NCBI GenBank assembly: GCA_900545495.1
Contig: UQZJ01000012.1
Location: 17,765-81,764 of the forward strand
DNA length: 64,000 nt
Source: an uncultured Eubacteriales bacterium
GTDB lineage: Bacteria; Bacillota; Clostridia; Oscillospirales; Oscillospiraceae
Direction: 5' to 3'
A program made the position numbers and the translations under genes. This document shows positions 50,393 through 59,044 of this stretch, piece after piece. Below the pieces are notes generated by a model that was not told the DNA's origin, did no database searches, and saw only the letters and a program-made list of their open reading frames with translations. Numbering within the stretch: position 1 is the first letter of the stretch; every line of letters starts with the position of its first letter.

Positions 50393-51742
50393 TCAGACTT
50401 CCCCGTAGCCCTGCCCTTGAGTGATGATGTACGCCCAGAGCACCGGCCCCACCGCGCCGGTGGGGATGTACCCCAGCAGCCGCTGGACGGCGCGGACGGC
50501 GCGGGCCGTCTCCTGCCCATACACGCCGTCCACCGTCACGGATGGGACGGCGTCGTTCTTCGCGGCGATCTGGTTCAGGCGGGTTTGCAGCAGCGTCACC
50601 GCCTCCCCCGTGTCACCCGGCACCAGAAACCGTCCCGGATACACCTCCCGGGCAAACCGCTGGTAATCCTCCGGCAGGGTGTACAGCGTCTGCTCATACA
50701 CGTTTTGCAGGGCGTTCCATGTGCGGCGTCCCACCACGCCGTCCACCTTCAGGCCGTAGGCGCTCTGAAAGGCGTACACCGCGTCCAGCATGGCCTGATC
50801 GAAGGTATCGGTGATGGGGATGGGCGGAAGCTGAGGCAGGAAATACCCCAAAAACGCCAGATAAAACCGGACGGTCTCCACGTTCAGCCCCGTATCCCCC
50901 AGCCGCAGCGCCTCCGGATACACCCGCTGGGCCTCGGAGATGGTCAGTCCCTCGCTGGTGATCTCCGACAGGCTCTTGACGGCGTTGTAGACCAGCTTGA
51001 TCTTGTACCAGGTGGCCTTGCCCACCACGCCGTCCGGCTCCAGATTGAAGATGCGCTGGAACGCCCGGACGGCGTTCTCCGTCTCCTCGTCGAACACGTT
51101 GGACACCTCGGTGATCGGCGGGATGGCGGGGTAATTCTTGCGGATGCGGTTGAGCTGCTGCTGGATGGTGCGCACATCCTCCCCCACGGAGCCCCGCTCC
51201 AGCGGCCGCCCCGGATAGGACGGCAGTCCGTCCCCCATCGGCGCGTTGGAGACGATATCGATGTTCTCCCCGAAGTAGTGCTGCAAGATCTCATAGGGCG
51301 TCAGCCCCTGCTCCGCCAGCTCTACGCTGCCCCACTGGGACAGCCCGGCGCACTGGGTACGCACGCCGTCGCAGAACTGGGCGTACAGCGGCTCCACGTT
51401 GCCCCGCCGCACGATGTAGTTGTTGAAGATGTCGTCCACCAGCCGGTCGATGTTCTCGAAGGTGCTGCGCCCCGGTACGAAGGCCTGGTCGTAGCGGGTG
51501 GTGTTGGTGATGTCGAAGTCGTAGCCCCGGCTGCGGTAATGCTCGGTGTAGATCCGGTTCAGCGCCACGGAGATCTGCGCCAGAATATTGGCACGCAGGG
51601 CGTTTTCCGGCCACGTGGGATAGACCTCGCTGCTGGCCACGTTCTTGATGTAGGCGGTAAAGGGCAGCGTCACGTTCTCCGCCGCCTCGTTGGGCAGTCC
51701 CAGATGGACGGTGATGTACTCCGGTATCACAGGAAACGGCAT
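50393..51742 (-). CDS. SpoIID-like protein with three peptidoglycan-binding domains
   Basis: 449 residues. The first 175 resemble SpoIID/LytB (FTAYIKNVASSEVYPTWP and GVRTQCAGLSQWGSVELAEQ). Then come three PG_binding_1 repeats, each with a DGVxG-TW or equivalent ending (for example LEPDGVVGKATWYKIK and LKVDGVVGRRTWNALQ). No signal peptide is seen. The fold and lack of export signal suggest a spore cortex/coat or mother-cell protein. It is preceded by the transthyretin-like gene in one operon. Confidence 0.82.
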   Translation of the reverse strand: MPFPVIPEYITVHLGLPNEAAENVTLPFTAYIKNVASSEVYPTWPENALRANILAQISVALNRIYTEHYRSRGYDFDITNTTRYDQAFVPGRSTFENIDRLVDDIFNNYIVRRGNVEPLYAQFCDGVRTQCAGLSQWGSVELAEQGLTPYEILQHYFGENIDIVSNAPMGDGLPSYPGRPLERGSVGEDVRTIQQQLNRIRKNYPAIPPITEVSNVFDEETENAVRAFQRIFNLEPDGVVGKATWYKIKLVYNAVKSLSEITSEGLTISEAQRVYPEALRLGDTGLNVETVRFYLAFLGYFLPQLPPIPITDTFDQAMLDAVYAFQSAYGLKVDGVVGRRTWNALQNVYEQTLYTLPEDYQRFAREVYPGRFLVPGDTGEAVTLLQTRLNQIAAKNDAVPSVTVDGVYGQETARAVRAVQRLLGYIPTGAVGPVLWAYIITQGQGYGEV

Positions 51743-51761
51743 GGCTCCTCTCCCCCTCTCG

Positions 51762-52142
51762 TCACGCAGCGCCCAGCGACACCGCCAGAACTGTTTCGAT
51801 GCGGGGGAACACCGTCACCGGCCGCCCCTCCACCGTGCCGTGCTGCGGGTGGCGCACCGACACCTGATACACCGTGCCGCTGATGCCCGCCGTCTCCGCC
51901 GACTGGGACCACCCGGCGGGCAGCGCCGGCAGGCGGATAGCCTCCGCGATGCCGGAGGCGTCGGTAACCCCCTCATAGAACACCGTTGGCTCCGGGCCAA
52001 GGCGCCGGTAGATCTCCACCCGCGCCCCCTCCACCGGGAAAAGCCCCCGCCCCGTGGACACCTGCACCCGCACGCTGCCCCGCTCGGGGTGGGCGTCCAG
52101 AAACCACTGCTCCGGCCCTCTCTGCATGGTACTGTTCTCCAT
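51762..52142 (-). CDS. Small transthyretin/carboxypeptidase-regulatory-like protein
   Basis: 126 residues. RGSVRVQVSTGRGLFPVEGA and TDASGIAEAIRLPALP match the prealbumin-like (CarboxypepD_reg) beta-sandwich. AGGAGGGG precedes the ATG. It lies 19 bases upstream of the SpoIID-like gene and may act with it at the spore surface. Specific function unknown. Confidence 0.7.
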   Translation of the reverse strand: MENSTMQRGPEQWFLDAHPERGSVRVQVSTGRGLFPVEGARVEIYRRLGPEPTVFYEGVTDASGIAEAIRLPALPAGWSQSAETAGISGTVYQVSVRHPQHGTVEGRPVTVFPRIETVLAVSLGAA

Positions 52143-52215
52143 ATATGCCCCTCCTTTCCTGCTCGCATCGTTCCCTTTATGCTATGCGTCCGCTGCGCCG
52201 GAGGTGCCAAAAAAA

Positions 52216-52242
52216 GAGAAGGGCTGCGGCGCAGCCCTTCTC
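52216..52242. terminator. Terminator after the M29 aminopeptidase
   Basis: A perfect 12-bp stem (GAGAAGGGCTGC, GGC loop, complement) with a T-run on the minus strand and another on the plus strand. Confidence 0.85.
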
Positions 52243-52261
52243 CTTTTTTGCTTGTATGTTC

Positions 52262-53488
52262 TCAGAATGCCCAGCTGCCGTTGCGGAAGATGGGAACGGT
52301 CTTTCCGTCCTCGCACACGGCGTCGATGCTCATGTCGGCGGAGCCGATCATAAAGTCCTCGTGAACCATGGAGTCGTTGACGCCCAGTGCGCGGCACTCC
52401 TCCAGCGTCTTGTGCTCGAAGTCCCGGATGGTGTCGGCAAAGCCCATGCCCAGCGCCAGATGGCAGGCCGCGTTCTCATCGAACAGCGTGTTGTAGAACA
52501 GCAGGCCGGACTGACAGATGGGGGAGTCGTAGGGTACCAGCGCGCACTCGCCCAGATAGGCGCTGCCCTCGTCCATGGTGATGAGCTTGGTCAGCAGGTC
52601 GTTGTTCTTCTCCGCGTGCCACTCCACGGCCTTGCCCTCGTGGAATCGGATCCAGAAGCCATCGATGAGCTGGCCCTGATAGCTCAGGGGCTTGGTGGCG
52701 TAGACAATGCCCTCCGCCTTGCCGCGCATGGGGGAGATAAAGCACTCCTCCGTGGGGATATTGGGGTTGAAGACGATGCCCTGCAGGCTCTTTTCGCAGC
52801 CGCCGCAGAAGTGGGCCTCGGGGATCATGCCCACCTGAAAATCGGTGCCGTTGGCGCTCTTGTAGCGCAGCTCCCGGATGTGCAGGCCGTTGAGATAGGC
52901 GCAGCGGTCGTGCATATCCTTGTTGTGGGCGTCCCAGTTGGCCACGGGGTCGCCCTCCAGCGCACGGCTGGTGGACAGGATGGCCTCCCACAGCTTCTCC
53001 ACAGCCTGAGACTTCCGCAGGTTGGGGAACAGCTTCTTGGCCCACGCCTCGCCGGGTACGGCGGCAATGCACCACTGGTACTTGTTCTCGATCTGGTCGC
53101 GGTACTTCTTGATGATGGGGTACTTGCGCTGCTGGCTCTTGGCCATCTTCTCCTGATTGATGCCGTTGAGACCGTCCGGATCCTCGCTGAGCAGGTAGAT
53201 GCGGCAGGGGATGGTGTCCACATAGTGCTGCCAGCGCGCCTCCTCGTAGTTGTCCAGCTTGGACAGGGTGGTCAGCGTGCGGTAGCGGAAGTGCAGCTTC
53301 TGGAGGGGCTGGTAGTCCCAGTCCACCACCACCTTCTTGGCCTTGCACTTGTAGCACTCCTCCACCAGCATCTTCACGAACTCCGGCTGATCCAGCTCGG
53401 CGGCGATAAAGACCTCCTGCCCCGGCTGGACGTTGACGCCGCTGCGGGCGATAAGGCGGGCGTACTCCCGCAGAATGCTCTTTTTCAT
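52262..53488 (-). CDS. M29-family aminopeptidase
   Basis: 408 residues, normal for thermophilic-type aminopeptidases (AmpS/PepS). Metal ligands are expected in NIPTEECFISPMRGKAEG, in the IRFHEGKAVEWHAE region, in YLGECALVPYD and in the C-terminal NDSMVHEDFMIGS. It removes N-terminal residues from peptides in the cytoplasm. Start at 53488, AGGAGCAG upstream. Single gene. Confidence 0.92.
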   Translation of the reverse strand: MKKSILREYARLIARSGVNVQPGQEVFIAAELDQPEFVKMLVEECYKCKAKKVVVDWDYQPLQKLHFRYRTLTTLSKLDNYEEARWQHYVDTIPCRIYLLSEDPDGLNGINQEKMAKSQQRKYPIIKKYRDQIENKYQWCIAAVPGEAWAKKLFPNLRKSQAVEKLWEAILSTSRALEGDPVANWDAHNKDMHDRCAYLNGLHIRELRYKSANGTDFQVGMIPEAHFCGGCEKSLQGIVFNPNIPTEECFISPMRGKAEGIVYATKPLSYQGQLIDGFWIRFHEGKAVEWHAEKNNDLLTKLITMDEGSAYLGECALVPYDSPICQSGLLFYNTLFDENAACHLALGMGFADTIRDFEHKTLEECRALGVNDSMVHEDFMIGSADMSIDAVCEDGKTVPIFRNGSWAF

Positions 53489-53615
53489 GGAAACTGCTCC
53501 TTTCATGTCTTTCAATCGGGTACTATTGTACCACCCTCTGCCCGCTTTGAAAAGACATCCGGCGAAAAAAAGCCGCCGTTTCCCAAAATACCCCACGGCA
53601 AACCAGCCGCCGCAG

Positions 53616-53653
53616 AAAAGGGGAGAGCCTGCCGCTGGCAGGCCCCTCCTTTT
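53616..53653 (-). terminator. Terminator of the blaR1-like gene
   Basis: AAAAGGGG-AG-AGCCTGCC opposite GGCAGGC-CCCTCCTTTT; a T-run follows on the minus strand (complement of CAGAAAAGG). It lies 4 bases after the stop. Confidence 0.7.
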
Positions 53654-53656
53654 CTA

Positions 53657-56600
53657 TTATGTCAACCACGAAAACTGCAGCACGTAGGCGTGCTCGGCGC
53701 CGATGCCACCGTCCTGCTCTGTCAGCGGGATCACCGCCCCCTCCGTCAGCGTCGCCCGGATGCTGCCGTCGGCGCCATAGAGCTTATAGCTCACATCCGA
53801 CGGCAGGGACAGCACCGAAAGCTCCGCAGATGACAGCAGCGTATAGACCGCCGGCTCACTGTCCTCCTGCGTTTCGTGAACGCAGGTAAGCTGCACCGCC
53901 AGCCCGTCGCCGCGGCGGAACACCTCCGTGGTCTTACCGCCGCTGCCCCGTTCCAGAAGCTCCTGCTGCCACAGCGGCTCAAAATCGCCGCCTGCCGCCG
54001 CGTAGTTCCACACGCTCACCAGGTCGCCCACCTGTGCCGGCGTGCCGAGCTCCTGCACCGTGCCGCCGAACCAGCGTCCGGCGATGCAGATCAGGTGGTA
54101 CTCCGTACCGCCCGCCTGCTCCGTCCGCGTGTCCGTAACAAGGCCGGTCCACGGGCCGGTGATGGCCATGTCCATGGCAGCGGCCGATATATCCGTCTGC
54201 TGATCCTGAGAGACATGGCCATCGCCCAGATCGCTTTCATCATAGGCGTCCCACATCACCCGCGGCACATCCGCGCGGTCATCATGGATCTCCAGCCGGT
54301 GCGTGGTGCCCCAGCCGTACCGGTCGCTGCCCGTGCCGTAGTCCAGCATGGTCAGCTCCTCCAGCACCAGCCGCGTGCCGCCGTCGTTCAGCGTCCGCAC
54401 CTCCGTCACGTCTACCGTGACGTGTACGGCCCGCAGGTCGTCCGCCGCCACATAGGGCCACACGGCGGCCTGTGCGCGGCTCACAGCATCCTGCCGCAGC
54501 TTCTCCACGCAGTAGGTCGTGCCGGTGGCGTTGTTGGCAATGGCGTTGGCCCGCATGAGGAAATAGCCCGCCAGTGTCTCCGTCAGCCGATCATCCAGCG
54601 CCGCAGCGGCGCTTTTCCGCACGTCCACCGTTGGCTCGATACGGAACGTCTCTCCGGCGGCAGTCCGGATGGCGACCAGCAGCCGCTGATCCACGCCCTC
54701 ATACTTTGCCGCCAGCTTGTTCAGATAGTTCTGCACCGTGTTGGGTGCCTGCCGGTACCGCGCCGCCAGCGTATCGGCAGCGCCCTCGGTATACGCGCCG
54801 TCGCTGCCCAGCAGGTAGGCGCACAGGTAGCTGAGGGGACACGTCTTCCAGTCCGGCAGGTGCGCGGCATCATACACGATGCCGTAGTCCGCCGGGTCGA
54901 TGCTCACCGGGTCGTTCTCCATTTCACTGGGCCATGGCGTGATCTCCTTAGACGCAGCCCCCGCCGCGGTGTATTCCACCGTCATGGGCCCCATGTCTCC
55001 CGCCCAGAACCGCACAGTGAAGCCCTGCTCCGCCGAAAGCTGGATGCCCAGATCAAAGGGCTGGTACAGCGTCAGACCGTCCGCGCCGCTCTCCACCCGG
55101 ACATCTCCGCCCACGGGCTGCTTCTCGCCATCGTCCACCTGCGCATACAGCAGGAATTCCTGCAGCATGGCGGCCGCGCCGCCCACGCCCTGCGCCGCCA
55201 TTTCCGGCGGCACCGTGACCAGCAGCTCGCCGGTGAGCCAGTTATTCTGATACGCTACATCCGCCAGACGGGCGGATATGCCGTCCTCCCGGGTGACAGC
55301 GGCGGGGCTGTAATATACCTGCCGCGCACCGCCCACAGCGCCGCCGGTTATGTCCGCCTCCAGCTGCTCGATCAGCTGCCGCAGGCCGTCCACGCTCTGC
55401 CGCGCCGCCGCGATGTCGTAGGCGCCGTCATTGGTGACCCGGCCCGTCTCCGTGCCGTTTTCCTGCCATGCCACCCACTCCGCATTGTCGATGAGCGCCA
55501 TGGTCAGGTAGCCTCCGGCGCGCATCCGCTGCGCCCATGTCGGCCCGTGACCCAAAAAGCTCTCGCTGTCGTAGGTGTACAGCAGCGTCAGGCCGTAGGG
55601 CTCCTGCTCTGTGCTGAGCTGCATGGCGAAGTCCCAGTCGCTGTCCGCGCCCATTTTATCCAGTCCGACGGCGTTCAGGATCCTGCCCACGGCGGAGGGG
55701 TCGCCCACATAGGGCGTCCGCAGGGCGTACAGCGTCTCCGCGTCCCATGCGCCGTCAGCCGACGGCTCCCGCCGGTCGGGGCTGGTCAGGAAGCACACGG
55801 CGATGATCGCCGCCGCGATAGCCAGCAGCACCGCTGCCCAGATAGCCGGTTTCTTACCGTTCATGGCATTCTTCACCCTTTCCTGCACCGCCACCTCGCC
55901 GAAGGCCAGCGGGCATACCGCCGCCGGACGCTGCCGCACGGCGCAGGCCACCAGCGCCCGGGAATAGGCGGCACGCCCCGCGCCGTCCATGCCCCGCAGC
56001 ACCCGCTCGTCACAGGCGTTCTCCATGTCCCGCCCCAGCAGGACATACGCGGCCCACAGCACCGGGTTGAACCAGTGCAGCGCCAGCAGCAGAAATGCCA
56101 GCGGCTTTACGAGGTGGTCGCCCCGCCGGATGTGGCACCGCTCATGGGCCAGCACCTGCGGCAGCGCCGCGTCGTCCATACCCTCCGGCACGTAGATGCG
56201 GGGACGGAGCAGCCCCAGCACAAAGGGTGTCCCCCACGAGCCGCAGCGGTACACGTTGTCCTCCAGCCGTACCGCCGTGCATACCCGGCGGTAGATGCCC
56301 AGATAGCTGACCAGCATATATGTCAGCATCATCACCACGCCCGCCAGCCAGATCGCCGCCAGCAGCGACACGGTCATCACCGGCTTGGGTGCCGGTACGG
56401 GCTGTGCCGTCACGATTTCCGTCGGCGGCAGCGGCGTCACCGGCTCTGCCGAGCCGCCGGACAGCACCTCGTCCGTTTTCTGCGCCGCCTCCTGCGTCTG
56501 GGGCAGCTCGTACAGCGCCGCCGTCACAGGGCTTTGCGCCGCCTGTAGGCTCACCGGGCTTTGCAGGGAGACGGGCAGCACCAGCCGCACCGCCACCAGC

Positions 56601-56725
56601 ACCCACAGCAGGCACACCGCCCACTTGGGCGCCCGCCGTAGCGCCAGCCGCGCCAGCATCACCGCCAGCGCCAGCACTCCCGCCTGCCACGAAAGCTCCA
56701 CGATCCTCAGAAATATATCAGTCAT
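53657..56725 (-). CDS. BlaR1/MecR1-type M56 membrane metallopeptidase with large unrelated sensor region
   Basis: 1022 residues. Membrane helices at the N-terminus, the M56 zinc site LAHERCHIRRGDHLVKP at about residue 200, and a further helix at about 295 (AAVLLAIAAAIIAVCFLTSP). The 700 residues outside lack the penicillin-binding sensor of true BlaR1. Instead they have two or three repeats with DUF4825-like or other unknown folds. On a signal the protease should inactivate the BlaI-type repressor encoded just upstream (8-bp overlap). The ligand may be a cell-wall antibiotic or other stress. Confidence 0.85.
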   Translation of the reverse strand: MTDIFLRIVELSWQAGVLALAVMLARLALRRAPKWAVCLLWVLVAVRLVLPVSLQSPVSLQAAQSPVTAALYELPQTQEAAQKTDEVLSGGSAEPVTPLPPTEIVTAQPVPAPKPVMTVSLLAAIWLAGVVMMLTYMLVSYLGIYRRVCTAVRLEDNVYRCGSWGTPFVLGLLRPRIYVPEGMDDAALPQVLAHERCHIRRGDHLVKPLAFLLLALHWFNPVLWAAYVLLGRDMENACDERVLRGMDGAGRAAYSRALVACAVRQRPAAVCPLAFGEVAVQERVKNAMNGKKPAIWAAVLLAIAAAIIAVCFLTSPDRREPSADGAWDAETLYALRTPYVGDPSAVGRILNAVGLDKMGADSDWDFAMQLSTEQEPYGLTLLYTYDSESFLGHGPTWAQRMRAGGYLTMALIDNAEWVAWQENGTETGRVTNDGAYDIAAARQSVDGLRQLIEQLEADITGGAVGGARQVYYSPAAVTREDGISARLADVAYQNNWLTGELLVTVPPEMAAQGVGGAAAMLQEFLLYAQVDDGEKQPVGGDVRVESGADGLTLYQPFDLGIQLSAEQGFTVRFWAGDMGPMTVEYTAAGAASKEITPWPSEMENDPVSIDPADYGIVYDAAHLPDWKTCPLSYLCAYLLGSDGAYTEGAADTLAARYRQAPNTVQNYLNKLAAKYEGVDQRLLVAIRTAAGETFRIEPTVDVRKSAAAALDDRLTETLAGYFLMRANAIANNATGTTYCVEKLRQDAVSRAQAAVWPYVAADDLRAVHVTVDVTEVRTLNDGGTRLVLEELTMLDYGTGSDRYGWGTTHRLEIHDDRADVPRVMWDAYDESDLGDGHVSQDQQTDISAAAMDMAITGPWTGLVTDTRTEQAGGTEYHLICIAGRWFGGTVQELGTPAQVGDLVSVWNYAAAGGDFEPLWQQELLERGSGGKTTEVFRRGDGLAVQLTCVHETQEDSEPAVYTLLSSAELSVLSLPSDVSYKLYGADGSIRATLTEGAVIPLTEQDGGIGAEHAYVLQFSWLT

Positions 56726-57089
56726 TTCGCTTCTCCTCAAATTCGGCGATCATTCGCCGCAGCTCGTCCGCCTCCTCCGTCGACAGTCCGCGCCCGCCCA
56801 CAAAGGCGCTGAGAAAACCGGGCAGGCTCCCGCGGAAATTCCGCTCCACAAAGGCACGGCTCTCGGCACACTGTACCTCGCCGCGGGACACCAGCGCCGT
56901 TACCACGGCGTCCTCCGTCCTGACAACGCCCCGCTCGGTCAGCCGCTTGATGACCGTATAGGTGGTGGACTTCTTCCACCCCAGCTTCTCGGCGCACAGC
57001 CGCACCAGCTCGCTGCTCTTCACCGGCTGATGCTCCCACAGGATCTCGCAGAACCGCAGCTCGCTGTCAAAGATCTTCGGCGTTTCCAA
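56718..57089 (-). CDS. BlaI/MecI/CopY-type repressor
   Basis: 123 residues. Winged helix with WEHQPVKSSELVRLCAEKLG and KKSTTYTVIKRLTERGVVR, then a C-terminal dimer helix with the Gly-rich LSAFVGGRGLSTEEADELRR. The protease cleavage site between helices (usually Asn-Phe in BlaI) could be the NFRGS stretch. AGGAGG precedes the ATG. Two operators in its promoter region support autoregulation. Confidence 0.92.
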   Translation of the reverse strand: METPKIFDSELRFCEILWEHQPVKSSELVRLCAEKLGWKKSTTYTVIKRLTERGVVRTEDAVVTALVSRGEVQCAESRAFVERNFRGSLPGFLSAFVGGRGLSTEEADELRRMIAEFEEKRND

Positions 57090-57110
57090 TCCTATTCCCT
57101 CCTTTTCACG

Positions 57111-57154
57111 GTCTACATCGTTAGACCTCTCGCTTGTAGTCTAACCGATTAGAC
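57111..57154. promoter_or_regulatory. BlaI-type operators
   Basis: Two inverted repeats, GTCTACATCGTTAGAC (57111-57126) and GTCTAACCGATTAGAC (57139-57154, perfect 6-bp arms), 28 bp apart. They lie between the repressor ATG and its upstream region, where a BlaI dimer would block transcription. The right site also faces the rluA-type gene. Confidence 0.75.
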
Positions 57155-57227
57155 CTCTCTTGTCAAGCAAAAATTTGCATCCCCCGCCGCTTTGTGCTAC
57201 ACTGAGCCGGAGCAGGAGGTGGGACGC

Positions 57228-57872
57228 ATGGACATACTCTATCAGGACACGCGCATCGTGGTGGCGGTCAAGCCGGCGGGCGTGGTGTCCACCGACGAGC
57301 CGGGCGGTATGCCGGAGCTGCTCCGCGCCCACCTGCACACCGACTGCATCCGCACCGTCCACCGTCTGGACGCGCAGGTCGCCGGCGTCATGGTCTTTGC
57401 CCGCAGCCGCGTGGCCGCCTCCCTGCTGTCCCAGCAGATCCGGGAGCATCGCTTTTCTAAGACGTATTTGGCCGTCCTCTGCGGTACGCCCGCCCAGCCC
57501 GCCGACACCCTGACGGACCTGCTGGTGCGGGACACCCGCCGCCGCGTCACCTACGTGGCGGGCGCCCCCTCGCCGGACACCCGGGAGGCCCGGCTGTCCT
57601 ACGACACCGTGGACAGTGCCGACGGCCTGACACTGGTACGCGTCCGGCTCCACACCGGCCGTACCCACCAGATCCGCGTACAGTTCGCCTCCCGCGGCCT
57701 GCCGCTGTCCGGCGACCGCAAGTACGGCGCGTCCGACGCGCCGTGGCCCATCGCCCTGTGGTCGTACCGTCTGTCCTTCGCCCACCCCCAGACCAGCGAG
57801 GCCATGACCTTCGCCTGTCCGCCGCCGGACACGGCGCCGTGGACGCGCTTTACACTTCCTGAAACGCTGTAA
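57228..57872 (+). CDS. RluA-family pseudouridine synthase
   Basis: 214 residues. The active Asp is in the family motif VHRLDAQVAGVMVFA; HTGRTHQIRVQFASRGLPLSGD is also typical. It lacks an S4 domain, as in short RluA/TruC-like enzymes. It converts U to pseudouridine in rRNA or tRNA. Start at 57228 with AGGAGG 10 bases upstream. Divergent from blaI. Confidence 0.92.
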   Translation: MDILYQDTRIVVAVKPAGVVSTDEPGGMPELLRAHLHTDCIRTVHRLDAQVAGVMVFARSRVAASLLSQQIREHRFSKTYLAVLCGTPAQPADTLTDLLVRDTRRRVTYVAGAPSPDTREARLSYDTVDSADGLTLVRVRLHTGRTHQIRVQFASRGLPLSGDRKYGASDAPWPIALWSYRLSFAHPQTSEAMTFACPPPDTAPWTRFTLPETL

Positions 57873-57878
57873 GCATAC

Positions 57879-57911
57879 AAAAAGCCTCTCCCACATCGGG
57901 AGAGGCTTTTT
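57879..57911. terminator. Bidirectional terminator
   Basis: AAAAAGCCTCTCCC, ACATC loop and complement ending in TTTTT, between the converging rluA-type and sortase genes. Confidence 0.9.
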
Positions 57912-57932
57912 GCGTGTAAGTTGTCTTTTCGT

Positions 57933-58922
57933 TCAGTTTCCCTTTTTTGAGGTATCGGTCTTGGCTGCATCCTGCTTCGCCGGATCCGTCCCCGCCGGGG
58001 CAGCGGCGTCCGCGCCGTCCGCCGCGTCCTTCGCCGGTGCCAGACCGATGATGCGGTCGGTCAGGCCTGCTTTTTCGGCCTCCTCACGGGTCATCTCCAA
58101 CGGCTCGTTGGAATCCTCCACCAGCTTGGCCAGCATCAGGTAACGGTAGTCATCGGCGCCGATGCAGGTGGACATGATGATGACCTTATCGCCCCAGACC
58201 GGCAGATCGTCGGTGTTCACGTGTACGCTGCCGAGGGACGGACAAAACGCATTCTTTTCATCCGTGCCGGTGTAGTTCTTATCTGCGGCAGCCTTGCCCA
58301 GCGCCGTGAAGAAGTCGGTGAAATCCTGCTCGTCCGTAAAATCGTGGCACTTCAGGATGATACTATCGTCATAGGGGATCGCCGCAAAAATGCGGTACGT
58401 CATCTTCCGCCCCGGCTGATAGACCTCCACCACGGGCTTATCCTCGAAGTGCATGGCGTTGGCGTAGTTCCGCAGACCGCCCAGCATGGTACCGTTGCGC
58501 ATATTGTGACCGTAGATCACCGTCACAGGGTCGCTCATATCCGGCTTATTCAGGCTGGCCTGGGTATACATCGAACCGGCCTTGTTGTCCTTCCCGTCCA
58601 GATCGCGGTACAGATAGTAATCGTCGTCACCGGGCCGCTGCACCAGGAAGTTGCCCTCCCGGATGGCCATGTTGCTGGCGCCGGGGATCTTCATATAGGC
58701 GTAGACGTCGGGCCACGTCTTCTGCGCCGTCTCAAAATCCACCGGTACCTCCGGGGCGTCCGGCTCCACCAACACGATATCCGTGGGCTTGGGCTGCGTA
58801 TCCGCATCCGGCTCATCGGGCTCCGTGGGCTTTTCTCCGCACCCCACCGCAAAAAGGCTCAGAGCCATCAGAAGCGCCAGCAGACCTGCCGTCCTGCGCA
58901 GGAAATTTTCTTTTTTCTCCAT
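57933..58922 (-). CDS. Class B sortase
   Basis: 329 residues. The N-terminal signal ends in a lipobox-like LFAVGCGE, which is unusual for sortases, and a Pro/Asp-rich linker follows. The catalytic region has VIYGHNMRNGTMLGGLRNY (His), VIIMSTCIGADDYRYLML (Cys and Arg). The C-terminal tail is Ala/Asp/Lys-rich. It would transpeptidate proteins with NPxTN-type or related motifs, such as in pili or haem uptake. No such substrate is adjacent; the LPXTG-like protein at 9 kb is not a typical SrtB target. Confidence 0.9.
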   Translation of the reverse strand: MEKKENFLRRTAGLLALLMALSLFAVGCGEKPTEPDEPDADTQPKPTDIVLVEPDAPEVPVDFETAQKTWPDVYAYMKIPGASNMAIREGNFLVQRPGDDDYYLYRDLDGKDNKAGSMYTQASLNKPDMSDPVTVIYGHNMRNGTMLGGLRNYANAMHFEDKPVVEVYQPGRKMTYRIFAAIPYDDSIILKCHDFTDEQDFTDFFTALGKAAADKNYTGTDEKNAFCPSLGSVHVNTDDLPVWGDKVIIMSTCIGADDYRYLMLAKLVEDSNEPLEMTREEAEKAGLTDRIIGLAPAKDAADGADAAAPAGTDPAKQDAAKTDTSKKGN

Positions 58923-59044
58923 GTCGTTCTCCTTTCGGCAGCACTCATAAAGCGTGCGGAGCAGCGCGCACGCCGCCCCGCACCAATGCGCCGACGATAT
59001 GGTATCATACACCGCCTGTAAATGCAACAGTTTTTCCCGGTCAG

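Noticed and set aside
53876..56548. A long open frame on the plus strand (890 codons), antisense to the BlaR1-like gene
   Set aside because: Composition is the usual His/Arg/Gln-rich antisense text of GC-rich DNA. It has no ribosome site, and the opposite frame has clear M56 motifs.
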